Made by a program: the position numbers and the translations under genes. Below are positions 8,838 to 15,615 of a stretch of DNA of 28,030 nt, piece by piece. Source of the stretch: JANQGH01 sp039030175. Its GTDB lineage: Bacteria > Pseudomonadota > Alphaproteobacteria > DSM-16000 > Inquilinaceae. Below the pieces are notes generated by a model. The model made no database searches. It was not told the DNA's origin and was given only the letters and a program-made list of their open reading frames with translations. Each line of letters begins with the position of its first letter. Position 1 is the stretch's first letter. Where the stretch lies: NCBI GenBank assembly GCA_039030175.1, contig JBCCER010000045.1:1-28030 (forward strand), written 5' to 3'.

Positions 8838-8882
8838 GGGGCAAGAAACAGCCCCACAAGATGATCAGCCGCCCCTTGTGGG
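8838..8882 (-). terminator. Overlapping hairpins at the end of the MaoC gene
   Basis: Two inverted repeats share bases. The first is CCCACAAG (8853-8860) with CTTGTGGG (8875-8882), with the MaoC stop codon inside its 14-base loop. The second is GGGGC (8838-8842) with GCCCC (8851-8855). They cannot form together. No T-run follows, so termination is only a guess. Confidence 0.25.
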
Positions 8883-9317
8883 CAACATGAGAGTCGCATT
8901 GCCGTCAATCACAACGGTGTCCCCCACGGAAACCGACGTATTCATCAATGCACGCCGCTTTTCCAGAAAGATCTCGGCGACCACAACCCGCGCCGTTACC
9001 GTGTCTCCTGCCCTTACGGGCGCTCTAAACCGAAGGTTCTGCGCGACATAAACCGCGCCTGGTCCAGGCAAACGGGTTCCCAAGACCGTCGAGATGTACG
9101 CCGCGCTCAGCATTCCATGGGCGATCCTACCCTTGAAAAACGTGGTCTTGGCGTATTCTTCGTTAATGTGAACCGGGTTGGTGTCGCCGGAAACCCCGGC
9201 AAACAGGACGATATCGGCTTCTGTCACTGTCTTTTGAAAGCTGGCGGACATGCCGACAGTGAGATCCTCGATAAAATAGCCGACAATCTCGTCGTCGTAA
9301 GAGCGTACTTCGTCCAT
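8865..9317 (-). CDS. MaoC family (R)-specific enoyl-CoA hydratase-like protein
   Basis: 150 residues, a single hot-dog domain. The hydratase-2 catalytic motif is intact as DTNPVHINEEYA, with Asp45 and His50 as the expected catalytic pair. The segment AHGMLSAAYISTVLGTRLPGPG and the conserved QNLRFRAPVRAGDTV follow, as in PhaJ-like and MaoC dehydratases. The likely reaction is hydration of a trans-2-enoyl-CoA to the (R)-3-hydroxyacyl-CoA, linking fatty-acid oxidation to other uses. No polyhydroxyalkanoate or beta-oxidation gene is nearby, so the pathway is not fixed by context. It has its own likely promoter (9368-9396) and is followed by ribF after 108 bases. Confidence 0.9.
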   Translation of the reverse strand: MDEVRSYDDEIVGYFIEDLTVGMSASFQKTVTEADIVLFAGVSGDTNPVHINEEYAKTTFFKGRIAHGMLSAAYISTVLGTRLPGPGAVYVAQNLRFRAPVRAGDTVTARVVVAEIFLEKRRALMNTSVSVGDTVVIDGNATLMLPTRGG

Positions 9318-9367
9318 GTGATCTCTGCGCGCCCTTCCGATTTCGCACCCGCAACATTTCGCAGCGC

Positions 9368-9396
9368 AATATAGGCAGGCCGCGCACTATCGGCAA
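9368..9396 (-). promoter_or_regulatory. Probable promoter of the MaoC gene
   Basis: On the minus strand TTGCCG (9396-9391) and TATATT (9373-9368) are separated by 17 bases. The -10 is about 50 bases before the ATG at 9317. The -35 overlaps the foot of the hairpin at 9392-9424. Confidence 0.4.
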
Positions 9397-9424
9397 GGGC
9401 CGGTTCGAGGCCGGCTTCCCTGCC
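9392..9424 (-). terminator. Strong hairpin after the amidase operon
   Basis: On the minus strand GGCAGGG (9424-9418) pairs with CCTTGCC (9398-9392) using one G-U pair. After a two-base AA bulge, GCCGG (9415-9411) pairs with CCGGC (9403-9399) around a 7-base loop. The G-U pair works only in the minus-strand RNA, which favours a role in the transcript of the folK-amidase operon that ends at 9460. It lacks a T-run. Nothing else is visible in 9318-9459 apart from the overlapping MaoC promoter. Confidence 0.4.
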
Positions 9425-9459
9425 CTCATCGGCAGAAGCCCTTTAAAAACAATCGTTAA

Positions 9460-10866
9460 TCAAGGCGTGATTGGGTCGATCGGAGTCTTTGGTTGAACGT
9501 CTAGGGACGCTTCCAACAGTTTGGCGAACGCCAGCAGTCGCGCCTCGGCGAATGGTGGTGCCACGATCTGCAGACCGACCGGCAGCCCCTCTCCGGTAAA
9601 GCCGCATGGCAGCGACAAGGCAGGGCATCCGGTCAGCGTGATGGCAAAGGTAATGCCGATCCAATCGATATAGGTCTCAAAGACATGGTCGCCGAGGCGG
9701 TCAACCGATTGCATTTCGATGTCGAACGGCGGGACGATCGCGGTCGGGCAGAGCAAGAAGTCATGGTGCTGAAAGAAGCGCACCATTCGATGGTGAAGGC
9801 GCCCGCGCGCGAGATCTGCCTCGGCAATCTCTTGGGCCGACAGCTTAAGGCCAGCCTCGATATTCCAGACCACGTCAGGCTTTAGCCGCTCGCGGTGGCT
9901 ATTGAGGGTCTCGCCAAGAACCGTCGCAAAGCGAACGGCGCGCAGCGTCTGAAAACTGTCGCGCGCCTCGGCGAAGCTGGGGATTGCGCCCGAAAGCTCC
10001 GCCCCCAGATCGCTGACCTGCCCAGCCGATTCTGTCGTCCGGCTGGCAACGGCAGGGTCGACCGGACCGATCGACAAATCGTCCGAATAGGCGACCCGAC
10101 CATTGGGAAGAGCGGTTTTTGGGTCAGTTTGATTGACCGCCTCCAGATATCCGCGGTTTCGGTCCTCGACCATCGCGTCGAGCATTAGAGCCAAGTCGGC
10201 CACGCTCCGTGCCATGGGCCCCTCGACGCCGAGAGTATCGAACGGAAGCGGCGACGGTCCGTAGGGGACCAACCCCGGGGTCGGCCGCAAGCCCACAACC
10301 GAGCAAAACGAGGCCGGCGTCCGAAGAGATCCGCCAAGATCGGACCCTTGGGCCAGCCACACCATGCCGGTCGCCAAGGCCACCGCCGCCCCGCCGGACG
10401 ATCCGCCGCAGGTCTTTGTCGTGTTCCAAGGATTGTGGGTACGCCCAAAAACCTCGTTAAAGGTCTGGGCGCCTGCGCCAAATTCCGGCGTGTTCGATTT
10501 GGCAATGACGATACCGCCATGTCGCTCGAGGCGCTCGACCTCGATCTGCGATTGTTTGGGAACGTGATCGGCGAAGATCGGCGAGCCGAAGGTCGTGCGA
10601 ACGCCCGCGACCTCGTTGAGATCCTTGATCGCCAACGGCAATCCGCCCAGCCAGGTCAGGCCCTTGTCAGCCTCTATGCGCTTGGCGTGATCGCGTGCGC
10701 GATCCAAACACAGGGTCGGCAGGGCGTTGAGGGCGGGGTCGACTTGCTCTATCCGGCGGGCAGCAGCGTCCACCAGTTCGGTGGGCTTTACCTTTCCAGC
10801 AGCGAGCGCGCTGGCGGCCTCTACCGCGCTCAGCCCGATCAGTTCGTCTTGGCGGTCGGAATTCAC
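9460..10866 (-). CDS. Amidase signature family hydrolase
   Basis: 468 residues from a GTG start at 10866 that overlaps the preceding stop as GTGA. The Ser-cisSer-Lys triad of the amidase signature family is intact: Lys81 (LAIKDLNEV), Ser156 in CGGSSGGAAVAL and nucleophile Ser180 in QGSDLGGSLRTPA, with the usual 24-residue spacing between the two serines. No signal peptide, so cytosolic. The family hydrolyses carboxamides, including small amides, aryl-amides and glutaminyl-tRNA mischarged forms. There is no gatB or gatC beside it, and it looks more like a general amidase of the AtzF/NylA sort than GatA. Its substrate is unknown. The coupling to an exported protein of unknown function is unusual for a cytosolic amidase. 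Confidence 0.93.
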   Translation of the reverse strand: MNSDRQDELIGLSAVEAASALAAGKVKPTELVDAAARRIEQVDPALNALPTLCLDRARDHAKRIEADKGLTWLGGLPLAIKDLNEVAGVRTTFGSPIFADHVPKQSQIEVERLERHGGIVIAKSNTPEFGAGAQTFNEVFGRTHNPWNTTKTCGGSSGGAAVALATGMVWLAQGSDLGGSLRTPASFCSVVGLRPTPGLVPYGPSPLPFDTLGVEGPMARSVADLALMLDAMVEDRNRGYLEAVNQTDPKTALPNGRVAYSDDLSIGPVDPAVASRTTESAGQVSDLGAELSGAIPSFAEARDSFQTLRAVRFATVLGETLNSHRERLKPDVVWNIEAGLKLSAQEIAEADLARGRLHHRMVRFFQHHDFLLCPTAIVPPFDIEMQSVDRLGDHVFETYIDWIGITFAITLTGCPALSLPCGFTGEGLPVGLQIVAPPFAEARLLAFAKLLEASLDVQPKTPIDPITP

Positions 10867-11465
10867 TGGATGAGCATGGAAAGCGGAACTTCGCGCCGTT
10901 GCACGACGTAGAAGCGATCGACAGGCGAATTGTCGGTGACCAATAGGCTGAACGTTACCGTATCGCCTGGTTCAACCGTCCCGCCGGTAAACAGTATGCC
11001 GTCGGCCGGTTCATCCACCACCCGCGACTGGCTGTATCGATCGGATGTGATCGAACGAATGTCGCGGTCCCGCTCCTGCCCAAAGGACAGGCCATCGTAA
11101 TAGGTACTGCCGTCGCCAGGCGTCTCCTGCAGTTCGATGCGATACTGCCGCCATGACTGCGACGTGTCGTTGATGACGATCTTTACCAGGGCGAAGCCGG
11201 CGAAATGGTTCGAATTCGCGCGGTTGCCGAACTCTCTGGTCATACCTTCGATCAACAGCACCGCATCGCCGGAACCGCTAACCCGCTCGACCAGGGTAAA
11301 CGGATCTTCCAGCGTTCCCCGGCCCCAGGCATCGACGATCTCAAAGCCGCCATAGGCATCGCTGAATGTAATGCCTTCAAGAACGACCGGTTCAGACTGT
11401 GCCGGGACCATCATCCCTAGGCAGACAACGAGCCCTAGAAACCTCGTGGATAGGCACCGCAGCAT
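10863..11465 (-). CDS. Exported protein of unknown function, coupled to an amidase
   Basis: 200 residues that I do not recognise. The N-terminus is a signal peptide (hydrophobic FLGLVVCLGMM, likely cleaved after PAQS), so the product should be periplasmic or secreted. The mature part is polar and rich in alternating hydrophobic residues (ALVKIVINDTS, QYRIELQET, TVTFSLLVTD), which suggests an all-beta domain. There is a single Cys-free mature region. The gene starts 4 bases after the folK stop and ends overlapping the amidase GTG start as GTGA, so it is in the middle of a tight three-gene operon. Coding is well supported by the spacing and by codon usage like the neighbours. No function is proposed. 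Confidence 0.8.
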   Translation of the reverse strand: MLRCLSTRFLGLVVCLGMMVPAQSEPVVLEGITFSDAYGGFEIVDAWGRGTLEDPFTLVERVSGSGDAVLLIEGMTREFGNRANSNHFAGFALVKIVINDTSQSWRQYRIELQETPGDGSTYYDGLSFGQERDRDIRSITSDRYSQSRVVDEPADGILFTGGTVEPGDTVTFSLLVTDNSPVDRFYVVQRREVPLSMLIQ

Positions 11466-11469
11466 GAGG

Positions 11470-11967
11470 TTAGGCAGCCAGCGCCTCGCGGCGTACCAAA
11501 TCGCCTACCGGTCCCAATGCAGTCAGCATTTCCGCCACCGTTCTCCCGTTCCCCGGATGCACCCAGTCGCCAGCAATATCGGCTGCTGGAACCAACACGA
11601 AGGCTCGCTCATCCATTGAAGCATGGGGGATGGTCAATCGGTCTGTCACAAGTTTGCGATCACCGAAAAGAACGATGTCGATGTCGATGATCCGTGGTCC
11701 GTTGCGATAGTCGCGGATGCGGCCCAGCCGAGCCTCAACCTGCTGGATAGCGCCCAGCAAGGCGTCCGGTGACAGCGCCGTCTCGGCGACGGCCGCCATG
11801 TTTAAGAAGGGCGCCTGATCGGTCACATACATCGGCGTCGTCTCATAGACCGGCGACATTCGGACCAAATGCAAAAAACGACCCATACCGGCCAAGGCCC
11901 CGCGAAGATTGGCGCGGCGATCACCAACATTGGTGCCAAGACTGAAAAGAACGGACTGACTGGTCAA
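11470..11967 (-). CDS. folK: 2-amino-4-hydroxy-6-hydroxymethyldihydropteridine pyrophosphokinase (HPPK)
   Basis: 165 residues from a TTG start at 11967, with AAGGGG about eight bases upstream. The frame is open to 12153 but homology to HPPK begins only at SVLFSLGTNVGDR. This cytosolic enzyme transfers pyrophosphate from ATP to the pterin in folate synthesis. The family motifs are present: SLGTNVGDR near residue 8, SPVYETTPMYV, FLNMAAV, and the signature NGPRIIDIDIVLFG, whose two aspartates bind magnesium. C-terminal PHASMDERAFVLVPAADIA is also typical. There is no folB or folP in the window. It is the first gene of an operon with the exported unknown and the amidase, and is divergent from folD. 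Confidence 0.95.
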   Translation of the reverse strand: MTSQSVLFSLGTNVGDRRANLRGALAGMGRFLHLVRMSPVYETTPMYVTDQAPFLNMAAVAETALSPDALLGAIQQVEARLGRIRDYRNGPRIIDIDIVLFGDRKLVTDRLTIPHASMDERAFVLVPAADIAGDWVHPGNGRTVAEMLTALGPVGDLVRREALAA

Positions 11968-12034
11968 TTCGAGACCCCTTCTTGCGAGGATTACGCACGG
12001 GACGGCCAGTCGATCCCGTAATTTTGTGAAGCAA

Positions 12035-12051
12035 TCATGGCAGTGCCATGA
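12035..12051. promoter_or_regulatory. 17-base palindrome between divergent folK and folD
   Basis: TCATGGCAGTGCCATGA is a perfect inverted repeat of eight bases around a central G. It sits in the 174-base gap between the folK start (11967) and the folD start (12142), 68 and 90 bases away respectively. Position and symmetry fit a dimeric repressor site or a short RNA hairpin. I do not recognise the motif as a known operator. Confidence 0.4.
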
Positions 12052-12141
12052 GCCTTTATGGCCTTGTGCCCAACGAAAGTCGAGGTGTATGCAAGGCCGC
12101 CCGCCGGGCAACTTCTTTTGGCCCCTCATTTGAGCGAAAGC

Positions 12142-13026
12142 ATGCCCCCGCACACGAGCGACACCACCGCCAAGATGCTGCGCGGCGGCCCCATTGCTGC
12201 ATCAATTCGGTCCGAGTTGGGCAAACCGGTAACGATACTTCGAAACCAAGGCCTCGTGCCCACTTTGGCCGTCGTAGTGGCCAGCGACGACGGAGCGGTC
12301 CTTGCCTATGCCGAGGCCAAACAAAGATCCGGCGCCAAGCTCGGTATCGCGTTGCGGCTGGAACGGTTAGAAGCCGGGTCGGGTCAGTCGGACCTTGAGG
12401 ATCTACTGGACGATCTTTCCGCCGATCCCTCCGTTCATGGCATCTTGCTTGAGCTGCCTCTCGCGGATGGATTGAATGCCGAGGCAGCAATCGCAAAGAT
12501 CGATCCGCGCAAGGATATCGACGGCATGACCGCGGCTAATCTCGGGTTGATCGCCGCAGGAAACGAAGACGCGGCTCTGGCGCCGGCGACGCCGCTCGCC
12601 TGCATCAGACTGGCCGAGGAGGCCACTAACATCGCCGGCAAGCGCGCCGTGGTCATTGGCCGAGGACGAACCGTAGGCCGGGCACTCGCGCCGATGCTGG
12701 TCAATCGCAACGCCACCGTGACCGTCTGCCATACCAAGACCCCCGATCTCGCCGAAGCCATCGCGCCTTGCGAATTGGTCTTCGTGGCCGCCGGCAAGGC
12801 TGGGCTGATCGGTCCGCACCATCTGAGAGAACGACAGGTCGTAGTCGACGCGGGCATCAACCCTGCGGAGGGCGGCATTATCGGCGATGTTTCGCCAAAG
12901 GCAGCGGACATTGTTGCAGCGTTGACGCCGGTTCCAGGCGGCGTTGGCCCGCTAACCTCGACGTTGATTTTTTCAAATCTTCTCAAGGCCATAGGGCTGC
13001 AGGGCAAGGGAGATACGTCACCATGA
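12142..13026 (+). CDS. folD: Divergent FolD: methylenetetrahydrofolate dehydrogenase (cyclohydrolase activity doubtful)
   Basis: 294 residues from ATG at 12142 (MPPHTSDTTAKMLRGG). The longer in-frame start at 12058 adds a non-family segment. Family function is NADP-dependent oxidation of methylene- to methenyl-tetrahydrofolate, and in most members its hydrolysis to formyl-tetrahydrofolate. The Tyr56/Lys60 pair (YAEAK) is kept, as is Asp127 (KDIDG). The near-invariant glutamine of the QLPLP motif is Glu104 (ILLELPLADG), with exactly the 44- and 23-residue spacings seen around E. coli Gln98. The PCTP motif is PATP and the nucleotide loop is GRGRTVGRA instead of GRSxxVG. The C-terminus TPVPGGVGPLTSTL is standard. 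It overlaps fchA by 4 bases (ATGA), a gene for a second cyclohydrolase. The FolD fold is certain; the split of activities is inference. Confidence 0.92.
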   Translation: MPPHTSDTTAKMLRGGPIAASIRSELGKPVTILRNQGLVPTLAVVVASDDGAVLAYAEAKQRSGAKLGIALRLERLEAGSGQSDLEDLLDDLSADPSVHGILLELPLADGLNAEAAIAKIDPRKDIDGMTAANLGLIAAGNEDAALAPATPLACIRLAEEATNIAGKRAVVIGRGRTVGRALAPMLVNRNATVTVCHTKTPDLAEAIAPCELVFVAAGKAGLIGPHHLRERQVVVDAGINPAEGGIIGDVSPKAADIVAALTPVPGGVGPLTSTLIFSNLLKAIGLQGKGDTSP

Positions 13027-13646
13027 GCCTGTGGCACATTGGCCTTGCGGAATTTCGCGATCGCACAGCTAGCGATGCCCCGACGCCCGGGGGCGGGTCG
13101 GCGGCGATGGTCTCCGCGACCATCGGTTTGGGCCTGGTGATCATGGCGCTGAGGGTTTCGATCAAACGTGCCGACCGGCCGGAACTTCTCGAACAGTTGA
13201 TCGTCAAAGGCGAGCGCCTGCTTAACGAGCTGAGCGCCCATGTCGATGCCGATGTAGCCGTTTTTGAGGCTTACATGGATGCCTTAAAGCTGCCGCGTGA
13301 GACGGACGAGCATAAGCAAGCTCGACGCCAGCGGCTGGCCGAAGCAGCCGTGGCGGCCACAGAGGTTCCGTTGAATGCCGCCCAGTCAACGCTGGAGGCG
13401 CTGGAACTCGCGCGACAAGCCATGGATATGGCTCACAAGTCCATCGTAAGCGACGCCGGCGCCGGTGGCGCTATCCTGCACGGCGCGCTGACGGCCGTTT
13501 TGTACAATGTCGACATCAATCTCGGCAGCATTCGAAACGCAGAAGATGCCGAGAGCTACCGCACCAGCCGCGCGCACCTGCAAAGGGCTGCCGATCAACG
13601 TCATGCGGTCATCAGAAAATTAATGCAGGAACGGCTCTCCGACTAG
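13023..13646 (+). CDS. fchA: Cyclodeaminase/cyclohydrolase family protein (methenyltetrahydrofolate cyclohydrolase, FchA-like)
   Basis: 207 residues from ATG at 13023, which overlaps the folD stop as ATGA. The frame stays open upstream inside folD, but family homology starts at MSLWHIGLAEFRD. The protein is a stand-alone version of the C-terminal domain of formiminotransferase-cyclodeaminase. Typical features are the start-proximal APTPGGGSAAM at about residue 19, a long helical middle with basic heptads, and SDAGAGGAILHGALTAVLYNVDINL near residue 143. Family members either deaminate formimino-tetrahydrofolate or hydrolyse methenyl-tetrahydrofolate. Coupling to a FolD with an altered active site, and the absence of histidine-degradation genes, argue for the cyclohydrolase role. 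Cytosolic, no signal peptide. Confidence 0.88.
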   Translation: MSLWHIGLAEFRDRTASDAPTPGGGSAAMVSATIGLGLVIMALRVSIKRADRPELLEQLIVKGERLLNELSAHVDADVAVFEAYMDALKLPRETDEHKQARRQRLAEAAVAATEVPLNAAQSTLEALELARQAMDMAHKSIVSDAGAGGAILHGALTAVLYNVDINLGSIRNAEDAESYRTSRAHLQRAADQRHAVIRKLMQERLSD

Positions 13647-13712
13647 ATTTCACTTGCCTCAAGGTCCTACCCACAGTAGGAACACATCCGATTTCGGAAC
13701 AATGAGGCCGTC

Positions 13713-14882
13713 ATGGAATTCCGCCCTATCACCACCGACGAGGTGAAGGACGTCGCGCGCATGATGCGTTTAGCATTCGGCGACTCCGGTGGCATGACCG
13801 AATATTACGCAGAGCTATTGGGAATCGATCTCTATCGGGCTCTATTTGACGGCGAACGGATGGTCGCCTGTGTGGCATTTTTCGATGACGCTCATCAGTT
13901 CGGAAGTCGCACCATTTCTACATGGGGCATCACCTGCGTCGGCGTCGACCCCGCCGTTCGCGGCCGTGGGATAAGCGGCAAATTGATCCGCGAAACCCTA
14001 AAAGAAGCCGCTGCTGCTGACCCTGCGATGCTATCGCTCTACGCGTCGGCACCAGCCGTTTATCGCAAGATGGGGTTTGAGCGCGCCGGCATGACGCTCG
14101 CCTACAAGGCGCGGACTTTTCAGATGACATCAATAGAACCGGTCAAAGGCCAGTTCGATATCGTCGACCCGAAGGCGAGCAAGACCAAGGAATTGCTGGC
14201 GAGGATTCGAAGCCGCTGGCTGCCGCTGACCGCCGGTCCGCTGGTGCGCGGCAATGCGATCTGGGATTGCCTGCTGCAACCGTATGAAAAGCCCACGGAG
14301 GTCTATGTCTGGTACGACGAGACCGGCGAGCCGGGCGGCTACATAATCTTGCATCACAAGAAGCAGGACATTGAGATTGCCGACTATTGCGCCCCGACCG
14401 GCAAGGCTGCGACAGCAATCTTGGATTTCGTCGGCGGGTTCCGAGCGGTCTACGGCCAGCTCACCTGGAACGGCGCCTTGGTCGATCCGATGGTCCTGGC
14501 GATGAACGACCGATGGTGGGACGCAATTCGCTATGAGCCCTGGTTTTGCCGCATCGTCGATGTCCGCAAGGCGTTGAGCGAGCGAGGCTACGCCAAGGGC
14601 GTCACCGGCAACCTGCGCTTAGCAATCGAAGATCCGGTTTTGGAGCAGAACAATGGCACCTTTGTCGTCGAAGTAGCGGACAAAACGGCGTCGGTCGACG
14701 ATGCCACAGACACGGACAGATCCCTGCGCCTTACCGTACAAAGTCTGGTGCCGATGCTGACCGGCCTTGTCAGCGCATCACGGCTGAGGGCAATGGGATG
14801 TTTGGACGGCCCACAAGACGCGATAGAGTTTGCGGACCTCGCATTCAGCGGGCCAACGCCTTGGATGGAGGAGTCCTTCTAA
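13713..14882 (+). CDS. Eis-like GNAT acetyltransferase with C-terminal sterol-carrier-like domain
   Basis: 389 residues, ATG at 13713 with GAGG six bases upstream. The first GNAT domain has the acetyl-CoA loop VGVDPAVRGRGISGKL (about residues 77-91) and a Tyr117 in VYRKMGFE at the position of the catalytic tyrosine of Eis. A second, degenerate GNAT domain follows (about 150-290). The last hundred residues resemble the SCP2-like domain, ending in Phe389. In Mycobacterium tuberculosis Eis the C-terminal phenylalanine carboxylate is the general base, and here the chain also ends in Phe. Length matches Eis. Eis-type enzymes acetylate amines such as aminoglycosides or lysines; this one's acceptor is unknown. 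It stands 66 bases after fchA, with a 6-bp hairpin (13665-13681) between, so co-transcription is uncertain. Confidence 0.88.
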   Translation: MEFRPITTDEVKDVARMMRLAFGDSGGMTEYYAELLGIDLYRALFDGERMVACVAFFDDAHQFGSRTISTWGITCVGVDPAVRGRGISGKLIRETLKEAAAADPAMLSLYASAPAVYRKMGFERAGMTLAYKARTFQMTSIEPVKGQFDIVDPKASKTKELLARIRSRWLPLTAGPLVRGNAIWDCLLQPYEKPTEVYVWYDETGEPGGYIILHHKKQDIEIADYCAPTGKAATAILDFVGGFRAVYGQLTWNGALVDPMVLAMNDRWWDAIRYEPWFCRIVDVRKALSERGYAKGVTGNLRLAIEDPVLEQNNGTFVVEVADKTASVDDATDTDRSLRLTVQSLVPMLTGLVSASRLRAMGCLDGPQDAIEFADLAFSGPTPWMEESF

Positions 14883-14946
14883 CGGAGGGCCGCGAGATCC
14901 TCGTCGCTCATGATCAGAACACACGAGCGGCCTGGCAACCCTGCCG

Positions 14947-15498
14947 CTATTGATCTTCCGACTCGAGCATTGCGCGCAGCGATTCTTCGTCTGGTGCCCA
15001 GTGAGTGACATTGAGATTGTTGCCGTCGAATTCCCAAGCGACCCAACAGAAATAGCCCTCGCAAACTTCTTCAGGCCCCTCGTCGCCGAAATTGCGGCGC
15101 AGTCCGATTAGGGTTTGAGGGCCTTCCTCACGCTCAATGGAGTGGCGCGGTTCGCCGTGGATGTCGACAACCGAGTACCAAGGCCAACCCGACATCACCA
15201 GCATGTTGAAAGCGCAGGCATGGCCGTTGGTGTAGAAATTCGTCCGCCAATCACAGGCATATTCGCACTGGTAGACGATGTAGTCTGGTTCTGAATCGCC
15301 GTTCGCGTCGGTCTCCAGATATCCCGTCGACAGTATCTCCGGAAATGTCAGGTGGCCGCCGCCCTCGCGACAGACATGATCCAGCCTCTGCAGGCCGTAG
15401 GCTACCGGCTCCGGCAATTCCTGTTGATACAATGGCTGAGCCTGAGCGGACCCGCACAGCAAGGCTGCCAGGCAAATCGAAAGCACAATCGCGCGCAT
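14947..15498 (-). CDS. Exported cysteine-rich protein of unknown function with a calcium-loop-like motif
   Basis: 183 residues from ATG at 15498, preceded by GGAAAGAGG. A start seven codons earlier (15519) would bury the signal peptide. The N-terminus MRAIVLSICLAALLCGSAQA is a clear signal sequence. The mature protein has six cysteines (HVC, QCEYAC, HAC, EVC, YFC) and is rich in tryptophan and aromatic residues. The segment DANGDSEPD has the DxNxDxxxD spacing of calcium-binding EF-hand or VCBS-type loops. This pattern fits a small disulfide-bonded periplasmic domain. I cannot assign a family. It lies 118 bases after prfC on the same strand, with two hairpins in the gap, and is convergent with the Eis-like gene (64-base gap). 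Confidence 0.8.
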   Translation of the reverse strand: MRAIVLSICLAALLCGSAQAQPLYQQELPEPVAYGLQRLDHVCREGGGHLTFPEILSTGYLETDANGDSEPDYIVYQCEYACDWRTNFYTNGHACAFNMLVMSGWPWYSVVDIHGEPRHSIEREEGPQTLIGLRRNFGDEGPEEVCEGYFCWVAWEFDGNNLNVTHWAPDEESLRAMLESEDQ

Positions 15499-15518
15499 TA
15501 GAAAACCTCTTTCCAGCA

Positions 15519-15546
15519 CCCATCATCCGCCCGGAGCGGGGATGGG
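15519..15546 (-). other. Hairpin just upstream of the exported-protein gene
   Basis: CCCATC (15519-15524) pairs with GATGGG (15541-15546), and CCGC (15527-15530) with GCGG (15536-15539), around a 5-base loop with a small internal bulge. On the minus strand it ends about 10 bases before the ribosome-binding site of the gene starting at 15498. It may be a leader structure or an end of the prfC transcript. Confidence 0.3.
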
Positions 15547-15575
15547 CATCTAAGCGGATCGAGACCATGATTTGC

Positions 15576-15594
15576 TTGCGTGAAATCCACGCAA
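15576..15594 (-). terminator. 7-bp hairpin after prfC
   Basis: TTGCGTG (15576-15582) and CACGCAA (15588-15594) form a perfect 7-bp stem with a 5-base loop, 21 bases after the prfC stop. The downstream bases on the minus strand are not a T-run, so this is a weak terminator candidate. Confidence 0.3.
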
Positions 15595-15615
15595 AACCAA
15601 GCGGGCGGCGAATGA

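Noticed and set aside
9399..9415. tRNA-like T-arm: GCCGG, then a 7-base loop starting TTCGA, then CCGGC
   Set aside because: No matching acceptor stem, D-arm or anticodon stem can be built from the flanking bases. The symmetry is better explained as the inner part of the longer hairpin at 9392-9424.
12058..12141. N-terminal extension of FolD by 28 residues from an earlier ATG
   Set aside because: The extra residues are outside family homology, and the ATG at 12142 places the conserved start of the protein at the usual distance.
12435..13241. Minus-strand open frame of 268 codons across folD and fchA
   Set aside because: Antisense to two well-supported coupled genes. The product is low-complexity Ala/Ser/Pro-rich, as expected for the reverse of GC-rich coding DNA.
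14888..14932. Inverted repeats GGCCG/CGGCC and CTCGT/ACGAG in the convergent gap after the Eis-like gene
   Set aside because: Short stems separated by a 7-base bulge and an 18-base loop, no T-run on either strand; too weak to call a bidirectional terminator.
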